Assembly (NCBI GenBank): GCA_005808475.1
Contig: SYLY01000121.1
Location: 1 to 38,208, forward strand
Direction of reading: 5' to 3'
Origin: Acidobacteriota bacterium
GTDB lineage: Bacteria > Acidobacteriota > Terriglobia > Bryobacterales > Bryobacteraceae
Length of the DNA: 38,208 bases
In this document: in pieces, positions 1-7,595 of the stretch
How the letters are laid out: each line of letters starts with the position of its first letter
Numbering within the stretch: the stretch's first letter is position 1
The notes under the pieces: generated by a model
Told to the model about the DNA's origin: nothing
What the model saw: the letters and a program-made list of their open reading frames with translations, nothing else
The model's database searches: none
Position numbers and translations under genes: made by a program

Positions 1-13
1 CAACTCCTAACAA

Positions 14-39
14 CCGGACACGCGACTTCAGTCGCGTCC
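14..39. repeat. Short palindrome at the break of gnd
   Basis: CGCGACT-TC-AGTCGCG forms a perfect 7-bp-arm hairpin (about 21-36), and the flanks GGACA/GTCCC extend it imperfectly. It lies across the premature stop of the truncated gnd gene, as expected of a REP-like or small mobile palindromic element. Only one copy is visible in the window, so repeat status is inferred. Confidence 0.4.
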
Positions 40-486
40 CCCGACCTCGGCCAGGACTACTTCGCCAAAGGAGTAGCCCTCCTCGCCGCCGGAAACGCCC
101 GAACCGACGAACCGGAGGCCTTTCGCGCGAAGAGCTTTCTCCCGGCGGATGGTGTCGTTCCAGTTGGCGTTGCCGCCGTCGACAACGATGTCGCCCGCCT
201 CGAGCAGCGGCGTTATGCCATCGATCACCGCGTCGGTGGGCGCGCCGGCCTTGACGAGGATGATGAATTTGCGAGGCCGCTTCAACGAAGCGACGAACTC
301 CTCGATGGTGCGGCAGCCTGTCAGACCGCCGGGAGTGGCCGGGTTCTCCGCCACGAACTTCTCCATGGTCTCCGTGGTCCTGTTGTAGACGGAGATGCGG
401 AACCCGTGGTCCGCGATGTTGAGGGCTAGATTCTGGCCCATGACGGCGAGCCCGATCAAGCCGATGTCGGATTGAGCTTGAGACAT
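28..486 (-). pseudogene. gnd: Truncated 6-phosphogluconate dehydrogenase (N-terminal third)
   Basis: The intact enzyme oxidatively decarboxylates 6-phosphogluconate to ribulose 5-phosphate in the pentose phosphate pathway. This frame encodes only 152 residues against about 470 for the family. The N-terminal NADP-binding Rossmann region is present ([20 protein letters not shown] near residue 9), and so is the substrate-loop motif [10 protein letters not shown] near residue 128. Directly after that motif the sequence departs from the family and reaches TGA, so the catalytic Lys and the whole helical dimer domain are missing. The start is well supported by AGGAG five bases upstream of ATG. The tail after the break carries a short palindrome (see 14-39). 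Whether the rest of the gene lies beyond the window edge cannot be seen. Identification is secure; inactivity is inferred from the missing domains. Confidence 0.85.
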
Positions 487-605
487 GAACTCCTATTTTA
501 GCCATTCACGGGCGAGGCCGGCCGGGAGATGCGCCACGTGGGAACTCGAGAAACGTTCACGCCCGCGAAACGAAGGGTTCATGGTCCAACAGGTAGAATA
601 ACGAG

Positions 606-3590
606 ATGAATCTCAGGGTACTCCTGCTCGCCATTTTTTCGTGTGCCATCGCGGCCGCGCAATCGGAAGCCGGCGGCGCCAGCCTGACCGGCGCCGTCAC
701 CGATCCATCCGGAGCGGCCGTCGCCAACGCCAAAGTTCGCGCCTCGGCCGCCGCCACCGGACTCGTGCGCGAGACGCGGACCACCGACGCAGGGCTCTTC
801 TCGCTGGTACGCCTCCCGGCGGGCGCCTACGATGTCGAGATCTCTTCCTCCGGATTCAAGCCGGCTCAATTCAAGGCCATTCGGCTGAATGTCGGCGCGG
901 TGGCCAATCTCGACGTAAGGCTGGAGGTCGGCGCCGCGACCGAAAGCGTCACCGTTGAGGGTGGCGCGCCCGTCGTCGAAAGCACACGCTCCCAAACGTC
1001 CACCGTCGTCGACGAAAAGCTGGTCCGCGACCTGCCCATCAACGGACGCAACTACCTCGACTTCACCACTCTCTCGCCAGGCGTGGTGCGCGATCCGCGC
1101 GGCGGCGACCTGTCGTTCGGCGGCCAGCGGGGAACGGTGAACAGCTTCCTGATCGATGGCGTGGATTCGAACAATCTCTTCTTCGGCCAGTCCGGCGGAC
1201 GCCAGGGGGTTCGCAACCCCTACGCGGTGAGCCAGGACGCCGTTCAGGAGTTCCAGGTCAACACGAACGGATTCTCGGCCGAGATCGGACGGGCGGGCGG
1301 AGGCGTGGTGAACGTGATCACCAAATCGGGCACGAACGACATCCACGGCACGGCCTTCTTCTACTATCGAGACACCAATCTCAACGCCAACAACGCGTTC
1401 AACAAGGGGGCCGGCCGCGCCCGCGCGCCGTACAAGTTCCGCCAGTTCGGGGCCAATGTGGGCGGTCCGGTCGTGAAGAACAAGCTGTTCTACTTCTTCA
1501 ACTACGACGGTCAGCGCAACTCCGAACCGATCGTGATGACCGCGCCGCCTGGCGTCGTCTCCACGCTTTCCACGCTCTCGCCGGCCGCGCAGACCGCGTT
1601 CCAGTCGCTGACCTCCACCTATTACAAGAACTACAACCGCGGACTCGACAACGACGTCTACCTGCTCAAGGGAGATTGGAACGCGGCGAGCAACCACACG
1701 TTCAGTTTCCGGTGGAACGCCAACCGCTTCACCGGCCGGAACTTCGAGAACGCCAGTTCGTCGCGCTCGCCGGAAGCCACCGGCGACTCGAAGGTGATCA
1801 CCGATAGCGTCGCCGTCGCCTACACGAACATCCTCGGCGCCAACCGTGTCTGGGAAGTCCGCTACAACTATATGCGGGACGACGAGCCGGGCTTGGCGAA
1901 CTCGAGCGCTCCCGAAACCACCGTGCAGCAAGGTGGCCAGAACATCGTCACGTTCGGCCGCAACAACTTCAGCCCACGCTACACCAACAGCAAGCGCAAT
2001 CAGGTGATCTCGACCATGACGCACGTCCTGTCCCGCCACACTCTGAAGTTCGGCGGCGACTTCAACTTCGAGCGCATCGTCAACTTCTTCCCCGGACAGT
2101 TCTCCGGCGTGTACACGTTCACCAGCTTGCAGGACTTCGCCGACCGGCGCCCCACGGCGTTCGCCCAAGCGCTCGCAGGTCCGGGCACCGATGGAGCCAC
2201 CACCCGCCCGAACATCAACGAGACGGCGTTCTTCTTCCAGGATCAGTTCCGCGCCACCGGTCAGTTGACCCTCAACTACGGCGTGCGCTACGACATCAAC
2301 TCGACGGCGAAGCCGCCCGTGCGGAATCCGAACCAGCAACTGATCGCGGCCGGCTACCTGACCGACCGGCTCGATCTTGACAAGAACAACATCGGTCCCC
2401 GGTTCGGCGCCGCCTACCGCGTGTTCAAGGACTCGCAACGTCTGGTCCTGCGCGGCGGATGGGGTCTGTTCTACGGCCGAACGCCTTCCATCCTGCTCGG
2501 CACCGTCCATTCCAACAATGGCCTCGCGGTGCAGAACTACAGCTTCACCGGCGCCGCCATTCCCGTCTCGTACCCGAACGTGCTCACATCGATCCCGGCG
2601 GCCGGCCGGCTTCCGGTGAACGTGTTCGCGGTGCAGGACAAGTACCAGCTCGCGCGCACGCAACAGTACAGCTTCAGCGTCGAGGGCAACGTCGCCGGAG
2701 CGGCGGTGACGGCCGGATACCTCGGCGTTCACGGCGATCAGTTGACGCGTTCCCGCGACGTCAACCTCGCCCCGATGCAGCAGCTCACGGGAACGCTCTG
2801 CGCCACCGCGAATGCCACCGCCTGCGACAGCCCGCAACCGTTCGCCTATTTCCGCCGCACTGCCCCGCGCCCGTTGAGCGCATTCAACCGGGTGACGCTC
2901 GTCGACAGCCAGGCCGCGTCCACCTACAATGCGTTCTTCGTTCAAGTGACCAAGCGCTACGCCAAGAGCTTCCAGATCCAGACGAGCTACACGGTGTCCA
3001 AGGTGATCGATTCGGCGCCGGAAGCCACCGCCGTGCTGCCGAATAACGCCGGCGACGACTCCAAGATCGTGTGGGACACGTTGAATCCGGCGCTCGACAA
3101 GGGGCTCGGCGACTCCGACATCCGCCACCGCTTCGTGTTCTCCGGCGTGTGGGACATCGGCTACTTCGATCGCGCCGGCAACATGGCAGCCCGCCATGTG
3201 CTGGGCGGCTGGCAGCTTTCGGCGATCATGCAGGCGCAAAGCGGGCGCGTGTTCTCCGAACGCGTGAACCTGGACGTGAACAACGACGGCAACATCAACA
3301 ACGAGCGTGTGCCGTTCGCGGCCCGCAACGGGCTTCGCCTTCCGAAGTTCGCCACCTTCGATCTCCGGATCTCGAAGGATGTCGCGGTGTTGCCGGAAGG
3401 ACGCGTCAAGATCCGTCTCATTGGCGAGGCCTTCAATCTGTTCAATCGCGCCAACGTCACCGGACGGAACGGAGTCCACTACAACGCGAACCTGACGAAC
3501 TTCCAGTTCCGCCCCAATACGGCGTATCTCTTCACCACTTCAACCGGAGATCCCAGGATCCTTCAGTTGGCGGTCAAGATCGTCTTCTAG
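606..3590 (+). CDS. Oar-like TonB-dependent outer-membrane receptor with carboxypeptidase-regulatory head
   Basis: This is an outer-membrane protein of 994 residues, probably for uptake of a large ligand or for surface adhesion; the substrate is unknown. A signal peptide (residues 1-19, ending AIAAAQS) is followed by a carboxypeptidase-regulatory-like beta-sandwich (about 24-105, starting SLTGAVTDPSGAAVANAKV). Next come a plug-like region (about 115-235, with DLPINGRNYLDFTTLSPGVV and FLIDGVDSNN) and a long beta-barrel that ends in phenylalanine (LAVKIVF), as expected for BAM-dependent insertion. This architecture is heavily expanded in Acidobacteriota. The length is at the short end for the group and I see no disruption. 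The ATG at 606 has no convincing Shine-Dalgarno sequence; a -10-like TAGAAT lies seven bases upstream. The gene stands alone, divergent from the broken gnd. Confidence 0.9.
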   Translation: MNLRVLLLAIFSCAIAAAQSEAGGASLTGAVTDPSGAAVANAKVRASAAATGLVRETRTTDAGLFSLVRLPAGAYDVEISSSGFKPAQFKAIRLNVGAVANLDVRLEVGAATESVTVEGGAPVVESTRSQTSTVVDEKLVRDLPINGRNYLDFTTLSPGVVRDPRGGDLSFGGQRGTVNSFLIDGVDSNNLFFGQSGGRQGVRNPYAVSQDAVQEFQVNTNGFSAEIGRAGGGVVNVITKSGTNDIHGTAFFYYRDTNLNANNAFNKGAGRARAPYKFRQFGANVGGPVVKNKLFYFFNYDGQRNSEPIVMTAPPGVVSTLSTLSPAAQTAFQSLTSTYYKNYNRGLDNDVYLLKGDWNAASNHTFSFRWNANRFTGRNFENASSSRSPEATGDSKVITDSVAVAYTNILGANRVWEVRYNYMRDDEPGLANSSAPETTVQQGGQNIVTFGRNNFSPRYTNSKRNQVISTMTHVLSRHTLKFGGDFNFERIVNFFPGQFSGVYTFTSLQDFADRRPTAFAQALAGPGTDGATTRPNINETAFFFQDQFRATGQLTLNYGVRYDINSTAKPPVRNPNQQLIAAGYLTDRLDLDKNNIGPRFGAAYRVFKDSQRLVLRGGWGLFYGRTPSILLGTVHSNNGLAVQNYSFTGAAIPVSYPNVLTSIPAAGRLPVNVFAVQDKYQLARTQQYSFSVEGNVAGAAVTAGYLGVHGDQLTRSRDVNLAPMQQLTGTLCATANATACDSPQPFAYFRRTAPRPLSAFNRVTLVDSQAASTYNAFFVQVTKRYAKSFQIQTSYTVSKVIDSAPEATAVLPNNAGDDSKIVWDTLNPALDKGLGDSDIRHRFVFSGVWDIGYFDRAGNMAARHVLGGWQLSAIMQAQSGRVFSERVNLDVNNDGNINNERVPFAARNGLRLPKFATFDLRISKDVAVLPEGRVKIRLIGEAFNLFNRANVTGRNGVHYNANLTNFQFRPNTAYLFTTSTGDPRILQLAVKIVF

Positions 3591-3929
3591 CCAAGAGAGA
3601 TTACGCTAGTAAGCTCTAGGACGGATCGGAGCAGACCGTCGAACTGTCCTTTTCAATTGCGGGCCTGACAGACGGCGGGAAGCTGCTCGTTGCGCAAACG
3701 TGTCGCCATTGCTGAGAGTTTCGCAACACAGTTTCGCAACGCTCGAACCCCAGCAAACCGTTGGGCTGCGAGATCGTTGCACAACCGCTCGTTTGTGCTA
3801 CGCAGGACCTGGGCTGGGCTCCGCCCAAGCCGCTGGTACCTAAACCGGATTTGTTCCAGTTCGCGGATGACTACGCCGTTGATCGTGACCTATCTGCACC
3901 ACACTGGTGCAGTCTGTTAAAGTTGAAGC
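3591..3929. other. 339-bp intergenic region, no gene recognised
   Basis: Short open frames here resemble nothing I know and lack good ribosome sites. The region holds an 11-bp direct repeat AGTTTCGCAAC at 3717-3727 and 3730-3740. It also holds a small hairpin near 3815-3828 whose reverse strand reads TTGGGCGGAGCCCAGCC, resembling the rpsA leader hairpin at 10482-10498. The inverted repeat 3894-3912 is listed separately. The region looks less GC-rich than the flanking receptor gene. Confidence 0.6.
3894..3912. promoter_or_regulatory. 19-bp inverted repeat, candidate operator of the RHH gene
   Basis: CTGCACCA-CAC-TGGTGCAG has two perfect 8-bp arms around a 3-bp centre and ends 17 bp before the ATG of the ribbon-helix-helix gene. 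RHH antitoxins commonly bind such palindromes to repress their own promoter. Position and symmetry are seen; operator function is inferred. Confidence 0.55.
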
Positions 3930-4226
3930 ATGGCAACCCGAAAGACGGCATCAGCGAGATCTGTCAGGCAAAGCGTTACGATCCCGGCGACGCTTGTCCC
4001 GGAAGTTCGCCGTACGGCCAAGGAACAGCACGTCACGATGAGCCGGGCACTGGTCGCGCTCGCTGAGCGCGGCGTCCGCGCCGAAGTGGAAGCGAAGGAA
4101 CAACTGAAGTCCTCCTACAAACGCTTCCTCGCCGAAAACGATCCGGCCCGCAAGAATGAGGCAGGCAAGGACCTGATTCGTGCGATCTTCGGGAAGGATT
4201 CGATTGCCGAAGATTCAATTCGCTAA
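3930..4226 (+). CDS. Ribbon-helix-helix DNA-binding protein, antitoxin-like
   Basis: This is a 98-residue basic protein. After about ten residues comes a strand-like segment RQSVTIPATL, then two helices (about 19-31, and 34-48 with MSRALVALAERGV). That is the layout of an Arc/MetJ-type RHH dimer. The C-terminal half (about 49-98) is charged and predicted helical, a common toxin-binding extension in antitoxins. The stop overlaps the start region of the next gene, so the two are probably translated together. A 19-bp inverted repeat immediately upstream fits autorepression. The ribosome site is weak (GAAG before ATG). The fold is fairly secure. The antitoxin role is inferred from size, operator and gene pairing; a plain autoregulated repressor is the alternative. 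Confidence 0.65.
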   Translation: MATRKTASARSVRQSVTIPATLVPEVRRTAKEQHVTMSRALVALAERGVRAEVEAKEQLKSSYKRFLAENDPARKNEAGKDLIRAIFGKDSIAEDSIR

Positions 4227-4449
4227 CCTGCCACGGCCCGTCTGGCAGCATCTTCTCCAGCGAGTTGACGAGCGCCGCATCTCAGTCACAGATTTGCTCG
4301 CTCTCCAAGAATGGGTAAAGACTGGGCCCGTTGCGCCTGCCGGAGACTGGTACAAAGATTTTGGCTCCTTCATTTTGTGCGGCACCGGACAGTTTCCCAA
4401 GACAGTTTTGGAGAAAGGCATGAAGCCGTTCGGCTCCGCGATCCCCTGA
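4204..4449 (+). CDS. Small protein paired with the RHH gene, possible toxin or effector
   Basis: This is a soluble protein of 81 residues that I cannot place in a named family. Visible features are a helical N-terminal half (PVWQHLLQRVDERRISVTDL, then LLALQEWVKTGP) and an aromatic, glycine-rich C-terminal half (GDWYKDFGSFILCGTGQF, then PKTVLEKGMKPFG) containing one Cys. I chose the TTG start at 4204 because GGAAGGA lies five to six bases upstream; a GTG at 4180 in the same frame would add eight residues. The frame overlaps the RHH gene by 23 bp, as in bicistronic toxin-antitoxin operons. There is no signal peptide or membrane segment. The coding call is moderately secure; function is unknown. 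Confidence 0.55.
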   Translation: MPKIQFANLPRPVWQHLLQRVDERRISVTDLLALQEWVKTGPVAPAGDWYKDFGSFILCGTGQFPKTVLEKGMKPFGSAIP

Positions 4450-4530
4450 TCGCGGAGCCCTGTGCCGTTGATCATGAGTTGGTCGACTCCCCCGTACCCG
4501 TCGCCGTGTCCGGTACGTCTGATTCAATAG

Positions 4531-5697
4531 ATGACCGTTCGCGTCGCGCTGCTACTGCTCCCTTTTGCACTGACGGCGCTCGGCCAGAGAATCTCGTTTG
4601 GTGTGATCGGCGGCGTCAATGCCACGCGCGACTTTCCGATCTCGCGCAGTTTGTACGAGGACCCAGCGTTTCCCGGCGGGCTCACCGCCTTCGATGTTTT
4701 TTCGGACGTGCGGAGCCCGCAAGTCGGCTTCTCCGTCGAAGCCCGCATGGGGCGGGGGCTCTCGGTGGAGATAGATGCCATCCAACGCAGGTTGGATTTG
4801 CAACGGCGCCTTATCCTCCCCGGCGGCGAGATCAAGGACAACGACAGACTCAAGACGGTAGTAACGTGGCAGTATCCGATCCTGCTGAAATATCGCCTGT
4901 CCCAGCGCGGCGCGGTCCGGCCGTTCGTTGAGGGTGGCCCTTCGTTTCGCACACGTCATGATCCGGCGCCAGCGGAGCCGTCGCAGTTGGGAGGCACGCT
5001 TGGAGCTGGCGTAGAGTGGCAGTGGGGCCGCGTCCGCTTCTCTCCGGCGGTGCGCTACACGCGTTGGCAATACGACGGCGATTATCCGAGATTCGCCACC
5101 AAGCGGGATCAGATTGAACTAGTGGCCGGACTCAGCTATGCGACCACGCCGGGCCGCTGGCACTTAGCGGGGCGGCCCATTCGCTTCGGCGTCACCGGCG
5201 GCACGCCGCTTACCAAAAGCCTGACACAACCGCGCGATTCCGGAGAGTCAATCGACGAAGTGCAGGGTTACCTGGGCGGATTCCTACTAGGACTCGAAAT
5301 CCACGACAAGTTCTCGATTGATGTGAACGGGCTCTATCGGCCGATCCATGCCAGTTCGCGTTTCACCTTTCCAGATGGGCAGCGAGGAAGCTTCGAATTC
5401 ACGATCTTGACTTGGCAGGTTCCCGTACTCGCGCGCTACCGCTTCGCGCCGATGGCCGGGCGTTGGCGTCCTTTTGCCGAAACCGGGCCCACGCTTCGGT
5501 GGTCAGGCAATACAAACGGCTATACGCCCTCGCGGTTCGGCTGGGCGGCCGGCGGCGGTTTGGAAACCGGGTATGGCGGCATTAAGATAGGCCCGAGCGT
5601 GCGCTACACCCGGTGGGCGGCGGATCGTCCGCCGCGTTGGGCACCCGGACTGACGAAGCGGAACCAAATGGAGCTGCTGGTATCGCTCGTTTTCTGA
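4531..5697 (+). CDS. Outer-membrane protein with two tandem copies of a small beta-barrel domain
   Basis: This is a 388-residue exported protein with a signal peptide (residues 1-18, ending LTALGQ). It consists of two homologous halves of about 180 residues. Half one opens with ISFGVIGGVNATRDF (about 20) and closes with VRYTRWQYDGD and KRDQIELVAGLSY. Half two opens with IRFGVTGGTPLTKSL (about 216) and closes with VRYTRWAADRP and KRNQMELLVSLVF. Alternating hydrophobic strands, PFVEGGPSFR/PFAETGPTLR pairs and the terminal Phe are typical of outer-membrane porin-like barrels (OMP_b-brl class). Either two eight-strand barrels or one larger barrel would fit. The ATG has no clear Shine-Dalgarno sequence. 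No partner gene suggests a ligand. Confidence 0.75.
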   Translation: MTVRVALLLLPFALTALGQRISFGVIGGVNATRDFPISRSLYEDPAFPGGLTAFDVFSDVRSPQVGFSVEARMGRGLSVEIDAIQRRLDLQRRLILPGGEIKDNDRLKTVVTWQYPILLKYRLSQRGAVRPFVEGGPSFRTRHDPAPAEPSQLGGTLGAGVEWQWGRVRFSPAVRYTRWQYDGDYPRFATKRDQIELVAGLSYATTPGRWHLAGRPIRFGVTGGTPLTKSLTQPRDSGESIDEVQGYLGGFLLGLEIHDKFSIDVNGLYRPIHASSRFTFPDGQRGSFEFTILTWQVPVLARYRFAPMAGRWRPFAETGPTLRWSGNTNGYTPSRFGWAAGGGLETGYGGIKIGPSVRYTRWAADRPPRWAPGLTKRNQMELLVSLVF

Positions 5698-6116
5698 ACC
5701 TCTGACTGCGGCGATGGCTTCCACCGCCAGCACGCTCATCACAGCTATTGACGAGATGCCAGCCCCTCCGATAGAACCTGTGAAGTCGCGAAGTGTAGCG
5801 CAGACTGGCACTCGCCACGCTACGGTACCAGCGATGTGCCTCCGAAGCGCCAACGCCCCCTGGATCTGCCGGGTTGACGCTCCACCGAGTATGCATCACA
5901 TAGGACGTTATGATACATATTTGTCCACCGGGCTGCTGAACAATTCCAAGGGAAGGCCATGAGAGACATCGTCGCCACTCAATGCGGCGCCGCAAGACGA
6001 AACAGCCAGAAGCCGGGGCGCACTGGCCGCGCGACGCAAGCCGCGGCGGCGGGGTACTGGATGCGCGACCATGCTACTTCCACCACGGGCCGCCGGGCTT
6101 CGCCTATGATGGATCG
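5698..6116. other. 419-bp region upstream of the M81 peptidase gene, no gene recognised
   Basis: Open frames on both strands have no recognisable homology. One ATG at 5959 has a good GGGAAGG ribosome site, but its 69-codon frame is low-complexity and overlaps the M81 start. An AT-rich patch near 5903-5930 (GTTATGATACATATTTG) could contain a promoter. A TATGAT lies six bases before the GTG at 6117. Confidence 0.5.
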
Positions 6117-7595
6117 GTGCACCGAGTCGGAATCGCCGGTTTTCTTCACGAATCGAATACCTTCCTGAACGTCCCCACGCCGTACCAGGCCTTCGAGCAG
6201 ACTTGCCTGGTCCGAGGAGGGGCGCTGGTCGAGCGTTGGAAAGACGCCGCGCACGAACTGGGCGGGATGCTCGAGGGCTGCGCCGCCGACGGGCTGGAAG
6301 CAGTCCCGCTCTACTCCACCTACGCCGTGCCGAGCGGCGCCATCGAAGCCGAGGCATACGAGCGCATCGCGGACGAACTGCTGGACGAACTCCGCGCGGC
6401 GAGCCCGCTCGACGGATTGCTGCTGGCTCTCCACGGCGCCACCGTATCGGCGGCGTTCCCCGACGCCGATGGCGAAATGCTGCGCCGCGTTCGCGAAATG
6501 ACGGGACGCGACCTGCCGATCATGGTCACGTTCGATCTGCACGCGAACCTGTCGCGCCAAATGGCCGGGCATTGCCAAGCCTTGATCGGCTACCAAACGA
6601 ACCCGCACATCGACCAGCGGGAGCGCGGGCGCGAGGCAGCGGCGCTGTTGGCGCGGACCCTGCGCGGCGAGATCCGCCCCGTCCAGCGCATCGAGATGCC
6701 GCCGATGGTGCTGCGCAACTCGCGCCAGAACACGGCGGCGATGCCCGCCAAGGCGCTCTACGACGACATGCGCGAGGTTCGCTCGTGGCCGGGCATCCTG
6801 AGCGCGAGCGTGGCGATGGGCTTCCTCCACTCCGATGTCGAGGAGGCCGGTGCGTCGTTCGTCGCGGTGGCGGACGGCGACGCGGCGCTGGCGTCTCGCG
6901 CCGCCCGGTGGATGGCGGACCGGGCATGGGCTCGCCGCGAGGAGTTCAGCGGCGGTTTGACGACAGCCGAGGACGCCGTGCGCCACGCCGGAGCGGCGGA
7001 AAGGACGCCGGTCGCGATCATGGACATCGGCGACAACGTGGGAGGCGGCAGCGCGGCGAACTCGACGGTGCTGCTCGCGGAAATGCTGCGCCAGGGAGTC
7101 GACGGCGGACTCATCGTCTTGCATGATGAGGCGGCGGTCTTGAAGTGCATCGAGGCCGGCGTGCGAAGCTCGATCGCGCTCGAAGTGGGAGAACCGCCGC
7201 TACAATTACGTGGCGTGGTACGCGTGATCGGTGACGGCGTGTTCGAGGAAACGCAGGTCCGGCACGGCGGCTGGCGGATCAACGACCAGGGCATCAGCGC
7301 CGTGGTGGAAACGCCGGAGCGCCACACCATCGTCCTGACCAGCCGCCGCATGGCCCCGTTTTCGCTGGAGCAGTTGCACTGCGTGGGCGTGCATCCCGAG
7401 CGCAAGCGGGCGCTGATCGTGAAAGGCGTGGTCGCCCCGCGCGCGGCGTACGAACCCATCTCGGCGGAGATCCTCATGGCGGATACTCCGGGCGCCACCG
7501 CCGACAACCCGGCCTTGCTTCCATACGCGCGAAGGCGGCGTCCGCTCTGGCCGATCGAGCTGGACGCCGCCTACCAACCGGACCGCGAGGGTTAG
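6117..7595 (+). CDS. M81 family metallopeptidase (MlrC/DUF1485-type)
   Basis: This is a 492-residue cytoplasmic protein of the family named after MlrC, which acts late in microcystin breakdown; most members have unknown peptide substrates. The N-terminal DUF1485 part opens with HRVGIAGFLHESNTF and contains LLLALHGATVS, MVTFDLHANLS and a metal-site-like GYQTNPHIDQRERGREA. The C-terminal MlrC part contains IMDIGDNVGGGSAANSTVLL and VVLTSRRM-like segments. I chose GTG 6117 because family homology begins exactly there; an ATG at 5982 adds 45 arginine-rich residues unlike the family. The gene is convergent with the S8 peptidase gene and the two stop codons share four bases (TTAG). No export signal is seen. 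Confidence 0.82.
   Translation: MHRVGIAGFLHESNTFLNVPTPYQAFEQTCLVRGGALVERWKDAAHELGGMLEGCAADGLEAVPLYSTYAVPSGAIEAEAYERIADELLDELRAASPLDGLLLALHGATVSAAFPDADGEMLRRVREMTGRDLPIMVTFDLHANLSRQMAGHCQALIGYQTNPHIDQRERGREAAALLARTLRGEIRPVQRIEMPPMVLRNSRQNTAAMPAKALYDDMREVRSWPGILSASVAMGFLHSDVEEAGASFVAVADGDAALASRAARWMADRAWARREEFSGGLTTAEDAVRHAGAAERTPVAIMDIGDNVGGGSAANSTVLLAEMLRQGVDGGLIVLHDEAAVLKCIEAGVRSSIALEVGEPPLQLRGVVRVIGDGVFEETQVRHGGWRINDQGISAVVETPERHTIVLTSRRMAPFSLEQLHCVGVHPERKRALIVKGVVAPRAAYEPISAEILMADTPGATADNPALLPYARRRRPLWPIELDAAYQPDREG

Noticed and set aside
579..3479. 966-codon open frame antisense to the TonB receptor gene
   Set aside because: Its translation is low-complexity Val/Ala/Arg/Gly text, the mirror of GC-rich codon use on the other strand; the plus frame has clear domains.
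5714..5962. 82-codon plus-strand frame upstream of the M81 gene
   Set aside because: No ribosome site, no homology and odd composition; kept as unassigned intergenic DNA.
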